Part shown: in pieces, positions 17,258 through 25,305 of the stretch
How positions within the stretch are numbered: the stretch's first letter is position 1
Layout: every line of letters begins with the position of its first letter
Origin: an uncultured Planctomycetaceae bacterium
GTDB lineage: Bacteria; Planctomycetota; Planctomycetia; Planctomycetales; Planctomycetaceae
Assembly (NCBI GenBank): GCA_903871805.1
Contig: CAIQIE010000288.1
Span: 1 to 34,652 of the forward strand
Length of the DNA: 34,652 nt
Direction of reading: 5' to 3'
Program-made: the position numbers and the translations under genes
The notes under the pieces: generated by a model
Told to the model about the DNA's origin: nothing
The model's input: the letters and a program-made list of their open reading frames with translations, nothing else
The model's database searches: none

Positions 17258-18829
17258 CTAATCGTCCTGATTTTCAAGGCCCTCAGCCTGGTCTGACTTT
17301 GCCCGCACCGTTCTGCGATCCAGCTGCAACAACTTCGCAGCCTTCTCGAAACTCTTTGTCTGGCGATAAGCAAACCGACAATAACGCTGCAGCAGTTCAT
17401 CTGCGGTCAGTCTGAGTTCCTGCATCCCGCGGGCTGTGGTCAGAATCTCAGCCGAGCATCCTGAATCATCCAACAGGTGCGATGCCCGTCCGCCCGGCGT
17501 CCATGGGGAATATGCCCCGCAGATAATCACGTTTCTGACGCATTGTTCCAGTTCACGAATATTCCCCGGCCAGCGATAGGCGTCGGGCAGATTTCCGTGA
17601 ATCCACTGCAGTACTTCCGCCGTAATGGCTTCGCTCTCTTCCGGAACCATGCGGCCCACAACCTGGGCGACCAGGTCAGCCAGCATCCGGGGATTGTCTT
17701 CCACCTGCGATGTAAGAGATGGCGTTTCGATAACATCCGAGCACAGACGGTAATACAGGTCCTCCCGAAATGTCCCGGCTTCAATTTCGTATCGCAGATC
17801 ACGGTTCGTCGCCGCAATGACCTTTCCCTCAAACTCGCGAATCTTTGTTTCCCCCAATCTCTGAAACTGACGGTTCTGCAGCACTCTGAGCAATTTGACC
17901 TGTGTCGCTGCGGTGAGTTCACCAATTTCGTCCAGCAGCACTGTGCCATGTTCACCACAGGCCTCCAGCCACCCCACTCGCGCGGAAACCGCATCGGTGA
18001 ACGCACCCTTCGCATGGCCAAACAACTCCGACTCCACCAGATTGGCAGCAAAGGCTGAAACATTGATCGCCGAGTAAACGTCATGCGGCTGGACCTCAAA
18101 CCGTTGCTCACGCACAACAAACGGAATTCGCCGCGACAGGCCAATTGCTCGAGCGACCAATTCCTTACCGCTGCCGCTGGGGCCTGAAATCAATGTCGTA
18201 ATCGCCGACATCGAGCGAACAAGTGTGCGGCGGTAACGTCGCAGATCATGCGTAAAAATTGATTGCCAGATTCGCTCCCGCAGTCTCGCTGCTGGACGTG
18301 ATCGTCCAATGACGGAGTCAAAGATGCTGAAAAACGCGCGGTAGATCTGATGAAATAACTCAAACAGAGAGACCTTCTGGTCCAGTGAAGGGAGCTGTAT
18401 CCCGGTCAGTTTCATGCGATTGTCGAATTGTCCGGAAAATCTTTCCCACGCCTTCCGGTCAATCGTGGCCTGATTCTCCGGCAACTGCGTGCGCCCTCCC
18501 CAGTACTCCAGCATATCGTAAAACAGAACATAGTTGGCAAGCTCCTCGTAGACCAGCAACTGCTCGTCACTGCCTGTTGCACCGTCCTGCAGCCGGGCAC
18601 GAACAGCGTCAGCCAGTGCTCGCGCTCTGTCCAGAATCAGGATCAGGTTTGAGCGTCGATTCAATGTTTGTTCCGGAGTCAGGCTCCAGAAGGGATCCGC
18701 CTCCGGGACGAAATCGTCTCCTAACGCCTCCTGCTCCAGCACCATTCGCTCTGTGCTAAAGGGATTGGTGTAGTTCAGACTTCCTACCGCACGAGCAAAT
18801 CGGAGATCCTTTGCCGGAATCAATGCCAT
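17258..18829 (-). CDS. Sigma54-dependent transcriptional activator (AAA+ enhancer-binding protein)
   Basis: Uses ATP to remodel sigma54-RNA polymerase at -24/-12 promoters. The 523-residue product has an N-terminal region of about 200 residues with no receiver, GAF or PAS signature I can recognise. The AAA+ domain follows: Walker A GPSGSGKE (216-223), the sigma54-contact loop as GAFTDA (275-280, where GAFTGA is usual), Walker B GTVLLDEIGE (295-304), ATN sensor (340-342), FREDLYYRL (354-362) and WPGNIRELEQ. A C-terminal Fis-like helix-turn-helix (SFEKAAKLLQLDRRTVRAK) binds enhancer DNA. GGGAG lies eight bases before ATG. It is divergent from the VIT/vWA gene, whose upstream region carries a -24/-12 sequence, so that gene is its likely target. 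Confidence 0.94.
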   Translation of the reverse strand: MALIPAKDLRFARAVGSLNYTNPFSTERMVLEQEALGDDFVPEADPFWSLTPEQTLNRRSNLILILDRARALADAVRARLQDGATGSDEQLLVYEELANYVLFYDMLEYWGGRTQLPENQATIDRKAWERFSGQFDNRMKLTGIQLPSLDQKVSLFELFHQIYRAFFSIFDSVIGRSRPAARLRERIWQSIFTHDLRRYRRTLVRSMSAITTLISGPSGSGKELVARAIGLSRRIPFVVREQRFEVQPHDVYSAINVSAFAANLVESELFGHAKGAFTDAVSARVGWLEACGEHGTVLLDEIGELTAATQVKLLRVLQNRQFQRLGETKIREFEGKVIAATNRDLRYEIEAGTFREDLYYRLCSDVIETPSLTSQVEDNPRMLADLVAQVVGRMVPEESEAITAEVLQWIHGNLPDAYRWPGNIRELEQCVRNVIICGAYSPWTPGGRASHLLDDSGCSAEILTTARGMQELRLTADELLQRYCRFAYRQTKSFEKAAKLLQLDRRTVRAKSDQAEGLENQDD

Positions 18830-18897
18830 CTCTCAGTCTCCCTTGCCTGTCCTGAAACCAAAGTCGTTCGTCTTTGTCGTGAAATGTACATCGCAGG

Positions 18898-18930
18898 TGC
18901 ATTAAAAGCACATGTGTGTGCGTTGAAAGC
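18898..18930. promoter_or_regulatory. Candidate enhancer (UAS) for the sigma54 activator
   Basis: Two near-identical 12-mers, TGCATTAAAAGC (18898-18909) and TGCGTTGAAAGC (18919-18930), start exactly 21 bases apart, two helical turns. Overlapping inverted repeats are GTGC-N7-GCAC (18897-18911) and GCACA-N4-TGTGC (18908-18921). The site lies 68 bases upstream of the -24/-12 sequence, a usual distance for enhancer sites. It also lies 69 bases upstream of the activator's own start, so autoregulation is possible. Binding is inferred, not shown. Confidence 0.45.
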
Positions 18931-18967
18931 TGATGTTGGATTGGTGGTGTTGTGGTAAGGTATTGGT

Positions 18968-18981
18968 GTAAAACGCTTTAC
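18968..18981. repeat. Short inverted repeat in the divergent promoter region
   Basis: GTAAA (18968-18972) and TTTAC (18977-18981) form an inverted repeat with a 4-base spacer, just upstream of the -24/-12 sequence. It may be a further protein-binding site, but it is short enough to be chance. Confidence 0.3.
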
Positions 18982-18997
18982 GTCGTTTGTTTTCTTT

Positions 18998-19013
18998 TGG
19001 CATCGGAAGTGCA
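18998..19013 (+). promoter_or_regulatory. Sigma54 (-24/-12) promoter of the VIT/vWA gene
   Basis: TGGCATCGGAAGTGCA matches the consensus TGGCAC-N5-TTGCA at the invariant GG and GC pairs with the exact spacing required. Mismatches are T for C at the sixth base and G for T before TGC. With GC at -13/-12, transcription would begin near 19024, giving a leader of about 40 bases before the ATG at 19065. The adjacent divergent gene encodes a sigma54 activator, which strengthens the call. Confidence 0.65.
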
Positions 19014-19064
19014 AATCCGGTCCCTGTCAGAAAATTCGTCCAATCCATGTCAGGGAGAACTTCG

Positions 19065-21272
19065 ATGAAAAAGGATTCAATGTTGCGTCGTATGGCCATC
19101 AGGATGGCCATTTTTCTCGGGGCCGCACTGCTCACCTCGCGGGCGTCAGTTGTCGCCTCCGGACTGCTGATCGCCGATGGAGGTTCTGGTGGCATCCTCG
19201 AAATTCAAAGCCACGAAGTGTCTGTGATGATCAACAATGGTATCGCGGTAACAGAAGTGCGGCAGGTGTTTCGAAACACCGAACAACGTGTGGTTGAGGC
19301 GCTCTACACATTTCCCGTTCCCAACAATGCCAGTGTCAGCAATTTCAGCATGATCATCAATGGCAAAGAGATGATCGGGGAAGTGGTGGAGAAGAAGCGT
19401 GCGCGTCAGATCTACGACAGCTACAAAGCGGTGAAGCGAGATCCGGGTCTGCTGGAACAGGTCGACTACCGCACTTTTGAGTTGCGGATCTTTCCGATTG
19501 CCGCCGGTGCGGAGCAGCACATTAAAGTGACCTATTGCCAGCAACTGGACTTCGATCATGACAACGCCACATGGGTTTATCCTCTGGCCACGACAACACG
19601 CCCAGGGCTGGATCAGAAAGTTCACGGCAAGTTTGCCCTTACTGTTGATGTGAAGAGCGAAATTCCCATCACCAGGGTCTTCAGCCCTTCTCATGAAGAT
19701 GATTTTGTCATCTTCAGTCACGATCCGAAGTACACGCGTGCCAGCATGGAAACGGAAGGTTCAGACCTCAGCCGTGATGTGGTCATCAGCTTCGACACAG
19801 AACGACCGCGTACCGGTATTGATGTGATCACATCACGTCAGCAGAGTGGCGAAGATGGCTACTTCATGCTGACAATGACGGCCGGTAAAGAGCTGGAAGA
19901 ATATGGTGCCGGGATGGACTACGTCTTCCTGGTGGATATCTCCGGAAGTATGGCGAATGACAGCAAACTGGCTCAGTCACGTGCCACGGTTGATTCTTTT
20001 ACTGACGCCCTTGGAAATGAGGATCGCTTTGACATTCTGACGTTCAGCAGTGTCCCGGAGATGCATTTCGGTACTCTGACTGCTGCTGATGACAAAACAC
20101 GTGCATCAGCTAAGGAATACCTTGCTTCGAAGAAGGCTCGTGGGGGTACCGTTTTGCGTCCGGCACTGCAGACGGCCTACAAGTATCGCAATCCGGACCG
20201 ACCGCTGAATGTGGTGTTGCTGTCCGATGGGATGACGGAGCCTCAGGAGCAAACAGAGCTGCTGAAGCTGATCTCTGAAGCCCCGACGGGTACTCGCGTG
20301 TTCTGCATCGGAATCGGTAATGAAGTCAATCGCCCGCTGCTTCGCCAGATGGCCGAGGGGGCCGGTGGTCTGGCGGCGTTTGTTTCCATGGAAGATGACT
20401 TTGCCCGCCAGGCGCAGTTGTTTCGCCGAAAGTTAATGCGCCCCGTTGCGACAGACGTGACTATTGAGGTCAAAGGAGTGGACCTTGCCGATGTGACTCC
20501 GGAGAAGCTTCCGGATTTGTTCTACGGAGCCCCGCTGCGACTTTTCGGCAGGTACAAATCGTCAGGCAATGCGGAAGTCACTATTCGTGCCAATGTGATG
20601 GGACAGCCCACAACACAAACCGTGTCCGTGAATCTGCCCGAAGTCAATAATGCGAATCCCGAGATTGAACGGATGTGGGCTTTGGAGCAGGTGCAGCAAC
20701 GCATGGGGCTGATTCGCCAGAAAGGTGAGTCTCCTGAACTTGTGCAGGGAATCGTAGCATTGTGCGAAGGGTATTCGATCGTCAGTGAATACGCCTCATT
20801 CATTGTTCTGGAGAACGACAGCGAGTACCAGCGATGGTCCATCGAACGTCGCAATCTGAACCGCGTTCAGCGTGACGAAGCCGCTCACCAGAAATTGCAG
20901 CAGGAACTTCAGGCTATTCGCGAAAAATCGCTCGCCAACCTCGGTCCTGCTGATGCTGCCACACCGACATCAGCCAGTCCGGATACGAGTGCTGATTCGG
21001 CCGCCAGTGCTCCGCAGGCATCTCAGCCGACTGGACAGCCGGGGAATGCACCGACTGTCCAGCAGACCACTCCGACTGACCTGAACTGGTCACGCCCGCA
21101 GCAAACGAACGCTCCTCAGCAAAGTCCACAACCGTCGCAATCACGCAGGCCGAGCTTTGGTGGTGGCGGTGGTGGTGGTGCCGTTGATCCGATCACCGGA
21201 CTGATGGCTGTCGGACTCGCCGGAGCCGCTTTTGCAGCCCGTCGAAGAAACCGCAACCATGGGAAGTCATAG
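19065..21272 (+). CDS. VIT/von Willebrand A surface protein with GlyGly-CTERM-like tail
   Basis: The 735-residue product has a signal peptide (MKKDSMLRRMAIRMAIFLGAALL..., to about residue 32). A VIT domain follows at about 40-165 (VSVMINNGIAVTEVRQVFRN, YTFPVPNNASVSNFSMIING), as in inter-alpha-trypsin inhibitor heavy chains. The vWA domain spans about 285-455, with a complete metal site DISGS (Asp291, Ser293, Ser295) that could bind ligands through a divalent ion. A Pro/Gln/Thr/Ser-rich linker (about 640-697) leads to seven glycines (699-705), a hydrophobic stretch (ITGLMAVGLAGAAFAA) and RRRNRN. This tripartite tail matches the GlyGly-CTERM type recognised by rhombosortase, and a rhombosortase-like gene follows. 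GGGAG seven bases before ATG 19065 fixes the start. It ends at a strong terminator. Confidence 0.93.
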   Translation: MKKDSMLRRMAIRMAIFLGAALLTSRASVVASGLLIADGGSGGILEIQSHEVSVMINNGIAVTEVRQVFRNTEQRVVEALYTFPVPNNASVSNFSMIINGKEMIGEVVEKKRARQIYDSYKAVKRDPGLLEQVDYRTFELRIFPIAAGAEQHIKVTYCQQLDFDHDNATWVYPLATTTRPGLDQKVHGKFALTVDVKSEIPITRVFSPSHEDDFVIFSHDPKYTRASMETEGSDLSRDVVISFDTERPRTGIDVITSRQQSGEDGYFMLTMTAGKELEEYGAGMDYVFLVDISGSMANDSKLAQSRATVDSFTDALGNEDRFDILTFSSVPEMHFGTLTAADDKTRASAKEYLASKKARGGTVLRPALQTAYKYRNPDRPLNVVLLSDGMTEPQEQTELLKLISEAPTGTRVFCIGIGNEVNRPLLRQMAEGAGGLAAFVSMEDDFARQAQLFRRKLMRPVATDVTIEVKGVDLADVTPEKLPDLFYGAPLRLFGRYKSSGNAEVTIRANVMGQPTTQTVSVNLPEVNNANPEIERMWALEQVQQRMGLIRQKGESPELVQGIVALCEGYSIVSEYASFIVLENDSEYQRWSIERRNLNRVQRDEAAHQKLQQELQAIREKSLANLGPADAATPTSASPDTSADSAASAPQASQPTGQPGNAPTVQQTTPTDLNWSRPQQTNAPQQSPQPSQSRRPSFGGGGGGGAVDPITGLMAVGLAGAAFAARRRNRNHGKS

Positions 21273-21307
21273 CAGGCTGATCTGGCGTACCTGACGAAGG
21301 CCGCGTG

Positions 21308-21338
21308 TCCCGAGCGGTTGATGCCGCTCGGGATTTTT
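21308..21338 (+). terminator. Rho-independent terminator between the VIT/vWA and rhomboid genes
   Basis: A perfect 10-bp stem, TCCCGAGCGG (21308-21317) with CCGCTCGGGA (21324-21333), closes a 6-base loop and is followed by five T residues (21334-21338). It lies 35 bases after the VIT/vWA stop and 41 bases before the rhomboid start. It would lower, but need not abolish, read-through into the protease gene. Confidence 0.88.
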
Positions 21339-21379
21339 CTGCTTGTGGATTTGACCTTGGAAGACGGCTGGAGATTCCC

Positions 21380-22111
21380 GTGAACACAACTGCTCTGAAC
21401 GCCTCCGCGGTTGCAGGATCGGCTGCCAATGCATCAGGGAGATCCGCTGGTTGCCAGCATACCTGTTCTGCTAACGAGTCTGCTTTAGCGTCTGCTGTTT
21501 CGGTGCCTGTGGAACTCATCACAAACGCGATTCAGTGGGTTAAGCTGACTCGGAAAGTTCCGATTTGCCTGCTCATTTCCCTGTTCTGCCTTGTACTTCA
21601 CTACGCGACGGCTTTTCAAAGTCCTGCTGAATTTCACTTTGGCAGGTTCGACATTCAGAACCCACTCCCATTGTTGACGTGTCACTGGCTGCACTGGTCG
21701 GACAGTCATTTGTTCTGGGATCTGGTGGTTTTTGCCATCGTTGGCATGCTCTGCGAATTTCTGTACCCGAAGCATTTTTGGCGGACGCTGTTGTCGTCGT
21801 CGATCCTGATTCCTCTGCTGGTGATGATCTCCGAGCCGCAGTTGTTATGTTATCGTGGCTTGAGCGGCCTGGATTCCGCACTGGTCGCACTGCTGGTGAC
21901 CAGGCTGCTGCTGGAAGACATCCGGCGACGTAATTCGCAGGGCATCGCGATGTTTTCGATCTTCCTTGTCCTGCAGTTTTTGAAGATCGCTGCCGAAGTG
22001 TTGGTGCAAGGGAATCTGTTTGTGACGAACGGGGACTTTATTCCGGCCCCACTGGCCCATCTCACTGGTGCCAGCATTGGATGCTGTATTGGCCTGTGGC
22101 GTCGCGGCTGA
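21380..22111 (+). CDS. Rhombosortase-like rhomboid intramembrane protease
   Basis: Intramembrane serine protease of the rhomboid family, 243 residues. After a polar Ala/Ser-rich N-terminus of about 57 residues come about six hydrophobic segments. HWLHWSDSHLFWDLVVF (102-118) matches the loop/helix containing the conserved His/Asn-type positions. YRGLSGLDSALVAL (158-171) holds the catalytic serine (Ser162), and PLAHLTGASIG (224-234) holds the catalytic histidine (His227). The short length, the YRGLSG context and the lack of extra domains point to the rhombosortase subgroup, which cleaves GlyGly-CTERM tails; such a tail ends the preceding gene's product. The frame opens at 21305 inside the terminator; GTG 21380 with GGAG six bases upstream is the likelier start. 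The subgroup assignment is inferred from motifs. Confidence 0.85.
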   Translation: MNTTALNASAVAGSAANASGRSAGCQHTCSANESALASAVSVPVELITNAIQWVKLTRKVPICLLISLFCLVLHYATAFQSPAEFHFGRFDIQNPLPLLTCHWLHWSDSHLFWDLVVFAIVGMLCEFLYPKHFWRTLLSSSILIPLLVMISEPQLLCYRGLSGLDSALVALLVTRLLLEDIRRRNSQGIAMFSIFLVLQFLKIAAEVLVQGNLFVTNGDFIPAPLAHLTGASIGCCIGLWRRG

Positions 22112-22215
22112 AGTCCCAATCCCGGCAATCTTTTGACGTCGCGATTTCGCTCGACAGATAAGGGAGGCAAGCGCAGTGGGCATGCTACTCGGCCGGTGAA
22201 TCTGCGAAAGACTGG

Positions 22216-22686
22216 CTATTTAAAAGCGGCGGCAGCGGCCACGGCCAGTTGATCGCACCGTTCGTTTTCCGCATGACCGGAATGGCCACGGACCACGGTA
22301 AAAGAGATCGCGTGCTTTGCGAGCAGTAGGTCCAGTTCTTTCCAATGCTCTTCGTTGGCAATTGGGACCCATTGGCGTCCGTCTTTGCGTCGCCAATCGT
22401 TTCGCTTCCATCCCGGAAGCCACTCCATGCAGCCTTTGGCGACATAGGTACTGTCGGTGATGACTTCCACCTTTGATCGACGAGACAGTTGCTTCAGGCC
22501 CTCGATGACGGCCTGAAGCTCCATTCGGTTGTTTGTGGTCCGCGCTTCGCCGCCGCTGAATTCTTTTTCTTTGCCGGATGACGGGTGCCGTAGAATGCAG
22601 CCCCATCCACCAGGCCCGGGATTTCCGCTGCAGGCCCCATCAGTGAACAGTTGGACAAACGGGAGTGCAGTTTTTTCAGGCGACAT
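22216..22686 (-). CDS. rnhA: Ribonuclease HI
   Basis: Endonuclease that cuts the RNA strand of RNA-DNA hybrids, used in primer removal and R-loop clearance. The 156-residue product has the full active site: Asp16 in FTDGACSGNPGPGGWG, Glu56 in NNRMELQAV, Asp78 in ITDSTYV, and His138 and Asp145 in GHSGHAENERCDQLA. The basic handle region (GWKRNDWRRKDGRQW) used for hybrid binding is present. It follows infA on the same strand after about 60 bases and is convergent with the rhomboid gene. Length and motifs match the bacterial type I enzyme. Confidence 0.97.
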   Translation of the reverse strand: MSPEKTALPFVQLFTDGACSGNPGPGGWGCILRHPSSGKEKEFSGGEARTTNNRMELQAVIEGLKQLSRRSKVEVITDSTYVAKGCMEWLPGWKRNDWRRKDGRQWVPIANEEHWKELDLLLAKHAISFTVVRGHSGHAENERCDQLAVAAAAAFK

Positions 22687-22748
22687 GAAGACCTGGAGGG
22701 CAGAATGGCAACTGGAGACAATAGCCCGGAGAAAAGGGGTACCGGGGC

Positions 22749-22967
22749 TTACTTTTCTCGGTAAACGATACGACCACGTTTGAGGTCGTATGGAGAAACC
22801 TCAACCACTACGCGGTCGCCTGGAACAATACGAATAAAGTGCTTTCGCATCTTACCCGCAACGTGGGCCATTACCTGATGGCCATTTTCCAGTTCCACGC
22901 GAAATTGTGTATTCGCGAGTGCCTCGACGACATTGCCTTCAACCTGAATTGCTTCTTCCTTCGACAT
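22749..22967 (-). CDS. infA: Translation initiation factor IF-1
   Basis: Small OB-fold factor that occupies the ribosomal A site during initiation. The 72-residue reading [21 protein letters not shown]... through [42 protein letters not shown] matches the family along its whole length. The frame opens six codons earlier at a GTG (22985), but homologues start at MSKEE. An AGGA directly abuts the ATG, closer than usual for a ribosome binding site, so the exact start stays slightly uncertain. It stands apart from ribosomal protein genes, next to rnhA. Confidence 0.96.
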   Translation of the reverse strand: MSKEEAIQVEGNVVEALANTQFRVELENGHQVMAHVAGKMRKHFIRIVPGDRVVVEVSPYDLKRGRIVYREK

Positions 22968-23532
22968 TCCTGCGACTTCTTTCACCCTCGGTCAAACACA
23001 CGAAAGCCCCAATACACCTACCGCGAGAACCGCCCGAATCACCACCGACCCCAGGGAATCAACCCAGGGATGATCGGATGGGCGTCTCAGTCTGCGGCCC
23101 GGCGATATTGAATAGTGACGTTCAAGCGGCAGAAACTCAAGGTCCAATTGAAATTCCAGCCGGGAGAATATCACGATTGGATCAAAAATGCGTTTTTCGC
23201 CTGCCGGATTCCAGTTTTATCACTGCATTTCCCGCGTTTCCAATTCAAAACTCCATTTTCTGAGGCGACTGGGACGGAGCCCCCCGGCCCGTAGTCGGAT
23301 CAGCGTCCGCCTTTTTCGACCACCCCGCTGAAACCAATCGCCATTATTCCGACGAACAGGCAAACGCCCCCAGTATGCGGGCTGACAGGTTTGGCTGCGT
23401 CTCTGCAGGGTGGACGTGTCATTAAGGCAGTACGAAGAGATCTTTTACGACGAGATACTTTTTTGGTCGCCCGGGTTTTCAGGGAAACTCCAAATGATCA
23501 CCAGTTTTCGCGACTGACAATCCTGCGGAAAC
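22968..23532. other. Intergenic region upstream of infA
   Basis: About 560 bases between infA and the downstream end of the sialidase-like gene, both on the minus strand. It must include the infA promoter, which I could not pin down. No frame here gives a plausible protein, and I saw no tRNA-like fold or clear terminator for the sialidase-like gene. Confidence 0.5.
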
Positions 23533-24687
23533 CTATTTTTTCCCGGGAACTTTCAGATTCACACTTTCCGCGAGGATGGCCGGTTGTGATCGGTGCCTGC
23601 CTTCCCAGAAAACGACGGCTTTGTCGCTTTTCGGTCCGCAGACAACGATCGGATCCTGAGCCTCGCGAGCAAGCAAGGCGGGGGCTTCATTGCCGGCTCG
23701 CTGTACCAGCAGATCACCAATCCTGTCAGACGTCCATACAATCAGGGAACCATTTTCGTTCGCGGCGATCCACGGCTGATGGCCCTGTCCCAGAAGCTGT
23801 TCCCGTTCATTCCCGGTACAGCAATAAACAGATCCTTCGCGACGCCACACGGTCATTAGTTGTCCACCAGGTCCTGTTGCAAGCATTCCGCCGTCCATTG
23901 GACAGGCATTCAGTTTCCAGTGTCCCCGCCCCAGTTGTTCGGCCTTCGTGAATGTCTCGCCGTTGTCGACACTGGTGGTAACAAACATGTCTCGATTACC
24001 GGCCAGAGAATTTCGAAACATGACAATTAGTGCTTTGCCGTGAAAGAACGCGGAGGGATGACAGCATTCACACACACTTTTCTCCGGGGAACTGTAGGCC
24101 CGCTTATTCGGCCCCCATGTTTTGCCCCCGTCATCGGACCTGCTGCAATAGATTGCCGTTCCCGGATCCCGCAGGTCCAGCCAGACACTCCAGACAACCC
24201 CGGATGTTCCTGCGGCCATCGCATGCAGTCCTTCACGTGCGGACGACTCGACATCGTTGACTCGCACTGGTCCGCTCCACGTTGCGCCCATGTTGTCAGA
24301 GGTCCATGAAAGCAGGTCTCCGTCACGCCCCTTGCCCTGCTTTCCACCAATCGCGGTGGCAACGATCGTGTTTCCCGTAACACAAATCCTGGGACCGCGT
24401 CTCATTCCCAGCGACATGTTCGGAACCGCAAATGCCCTGACTGGTTTTACAAACCTGCCATCAACTGCTGCAGTCCGGGAATAGAACACCTCGTTACCCA
24501 TGCCATAGACCACATGCACTGCGCCTGACGCATCGACTGTCGCCTGTGGCTGCTTCGGGATCTGTTCGGAATTTCCTGACGCGACAGTGTAGACATCAGC
24601 GTGCGCGGCCCCTGGCAGTGTCAATTCCAGACAAAAGGCAAGCAGCAGTGGAATGCCAAAGGGCAGCAATCGGAGGCAGCGGAGCAT
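23533..24687 (-). CDS. Secreted BNR/Asp-box sialidase-like protein
   Basis: The 384-residue product starts MLRCLRLLPFGIPLLLAFCLELTLPGAAHA, a clear signal peptide ending near residue 30. It then folds as a beta-propeller: Asp-box motifs are seen in TSDNMGATWS, SRSDDGGKTWG and SVDNGETF, the S-x-D-x-G-x-T-W pattern of sialidases and related enzymes. An RRGPRI segment could supply one Arg of a sialidase triad, but I cannot confirm the remaining catalytic residues. It may be an exo-sialidase or a non-catalytic propeller. A CECC motif and several other cysteines are unusual for an exported propeller. The frame is open upstream to 25170 with non-protein-like sequence; ATG 24687 fits the signal peptide although its ribosome binding site is weak. 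Confidence 0.85.
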   Translation of the reverse strand: MLRCLRLLPFGIPLLLAFCLELTLPGAAHADVYTVASGNSEQIPKQPQATVDASGAVHVVYGMGNEVFYSRTAAVDGRFVKPVRAFAVPNMSLGMRRGPRICVTGNTIVATAIGGKQGKGRDGDLLSWTSDNMGATWSGPVRVNDVESSAREGLHAMAAGTSGVVWSVWLDLRDPGTAIYCSRSDDGGKTWGPNKRAYSSPEKSVCECCHPSAFFHGKALIVMFRNSLAGNRDMFVTTSVDNGETFTKAEQLGRGHWKLNACPMDGGMLATGPGGQLMTVWRREGSVYCCTGNEREQLLGQGHQPWIAANENGSLIVWTSDRIGDLLVQRAGNEAPALLAREAQDPIVVCGPKSDKAVVFWEGRHRSQPAILAESVNLKVPGKK

Positions 24688-25305
24688 GTGGATTTCTTTT
24701 TTCGGGAGTTTCTTTTGCAACGAATTCTTCACGGGATGCGATTCCAGCATGAAGCCCTGGAAATCGCAACTGCAAACAAATGGGGCTTCCCGGCGAAACA
24801 GCAAGCCTGACCCGCCATGGGATGACACTCCGTGATTTTGCAGTCCTCTGAGAAAAATGCGGGAACGGGAAATTGACAGCAATCTCTGGTCAACCTGGCG
24901 CAAGCATTGCGGAAGCTTCGATCCACGTTCCTGCCCGTCGTGACAGGAGCCGGTCTTTTGAGACCTCCCGGAAACCGTGGCGCCCTGATAGTTCATGAAG
25001 GCGTTCAACTGGGTAAAATGCGTCGTGTTTGTTTGCGAGGGATTGATTGATTGGGGGGATTTCCTGTACTGGGTTACAAATTTCCCGACTGTTGCTTGCT
25101 TTTCCTGTAGTGTGCAAAGTGTGGGACTTCTGTTGTATTCCTGCCACACCAAGTCTCTGTAGTTCCGCACTGGATGTAACTGTCATTGAAGGGGAAGCGT
25201 TTGCAGGTCGTTGAAAAGACGACTGATGCGTCGGCATGCAAGATGACCTTTTCGCAGCGGTTGTTCAGCCTGGTGATCATTCTGTAAAGTTCTGGAGTTT
25301 ATACT
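24688..25305. other. Divergent intergenic region before the first PEP-CTERM gene
   Basis: About 620 bases between the sialidase-like gene (-) and the PEP-CTERM gene (+). A GTGTGG...CCACAC inverted repeat lies near 25119-25149. No sigma54-type promoter was found. The long upstream extension of the sialidase frame covers most of this stretch but is not protein-like. Confidence 0.45.
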
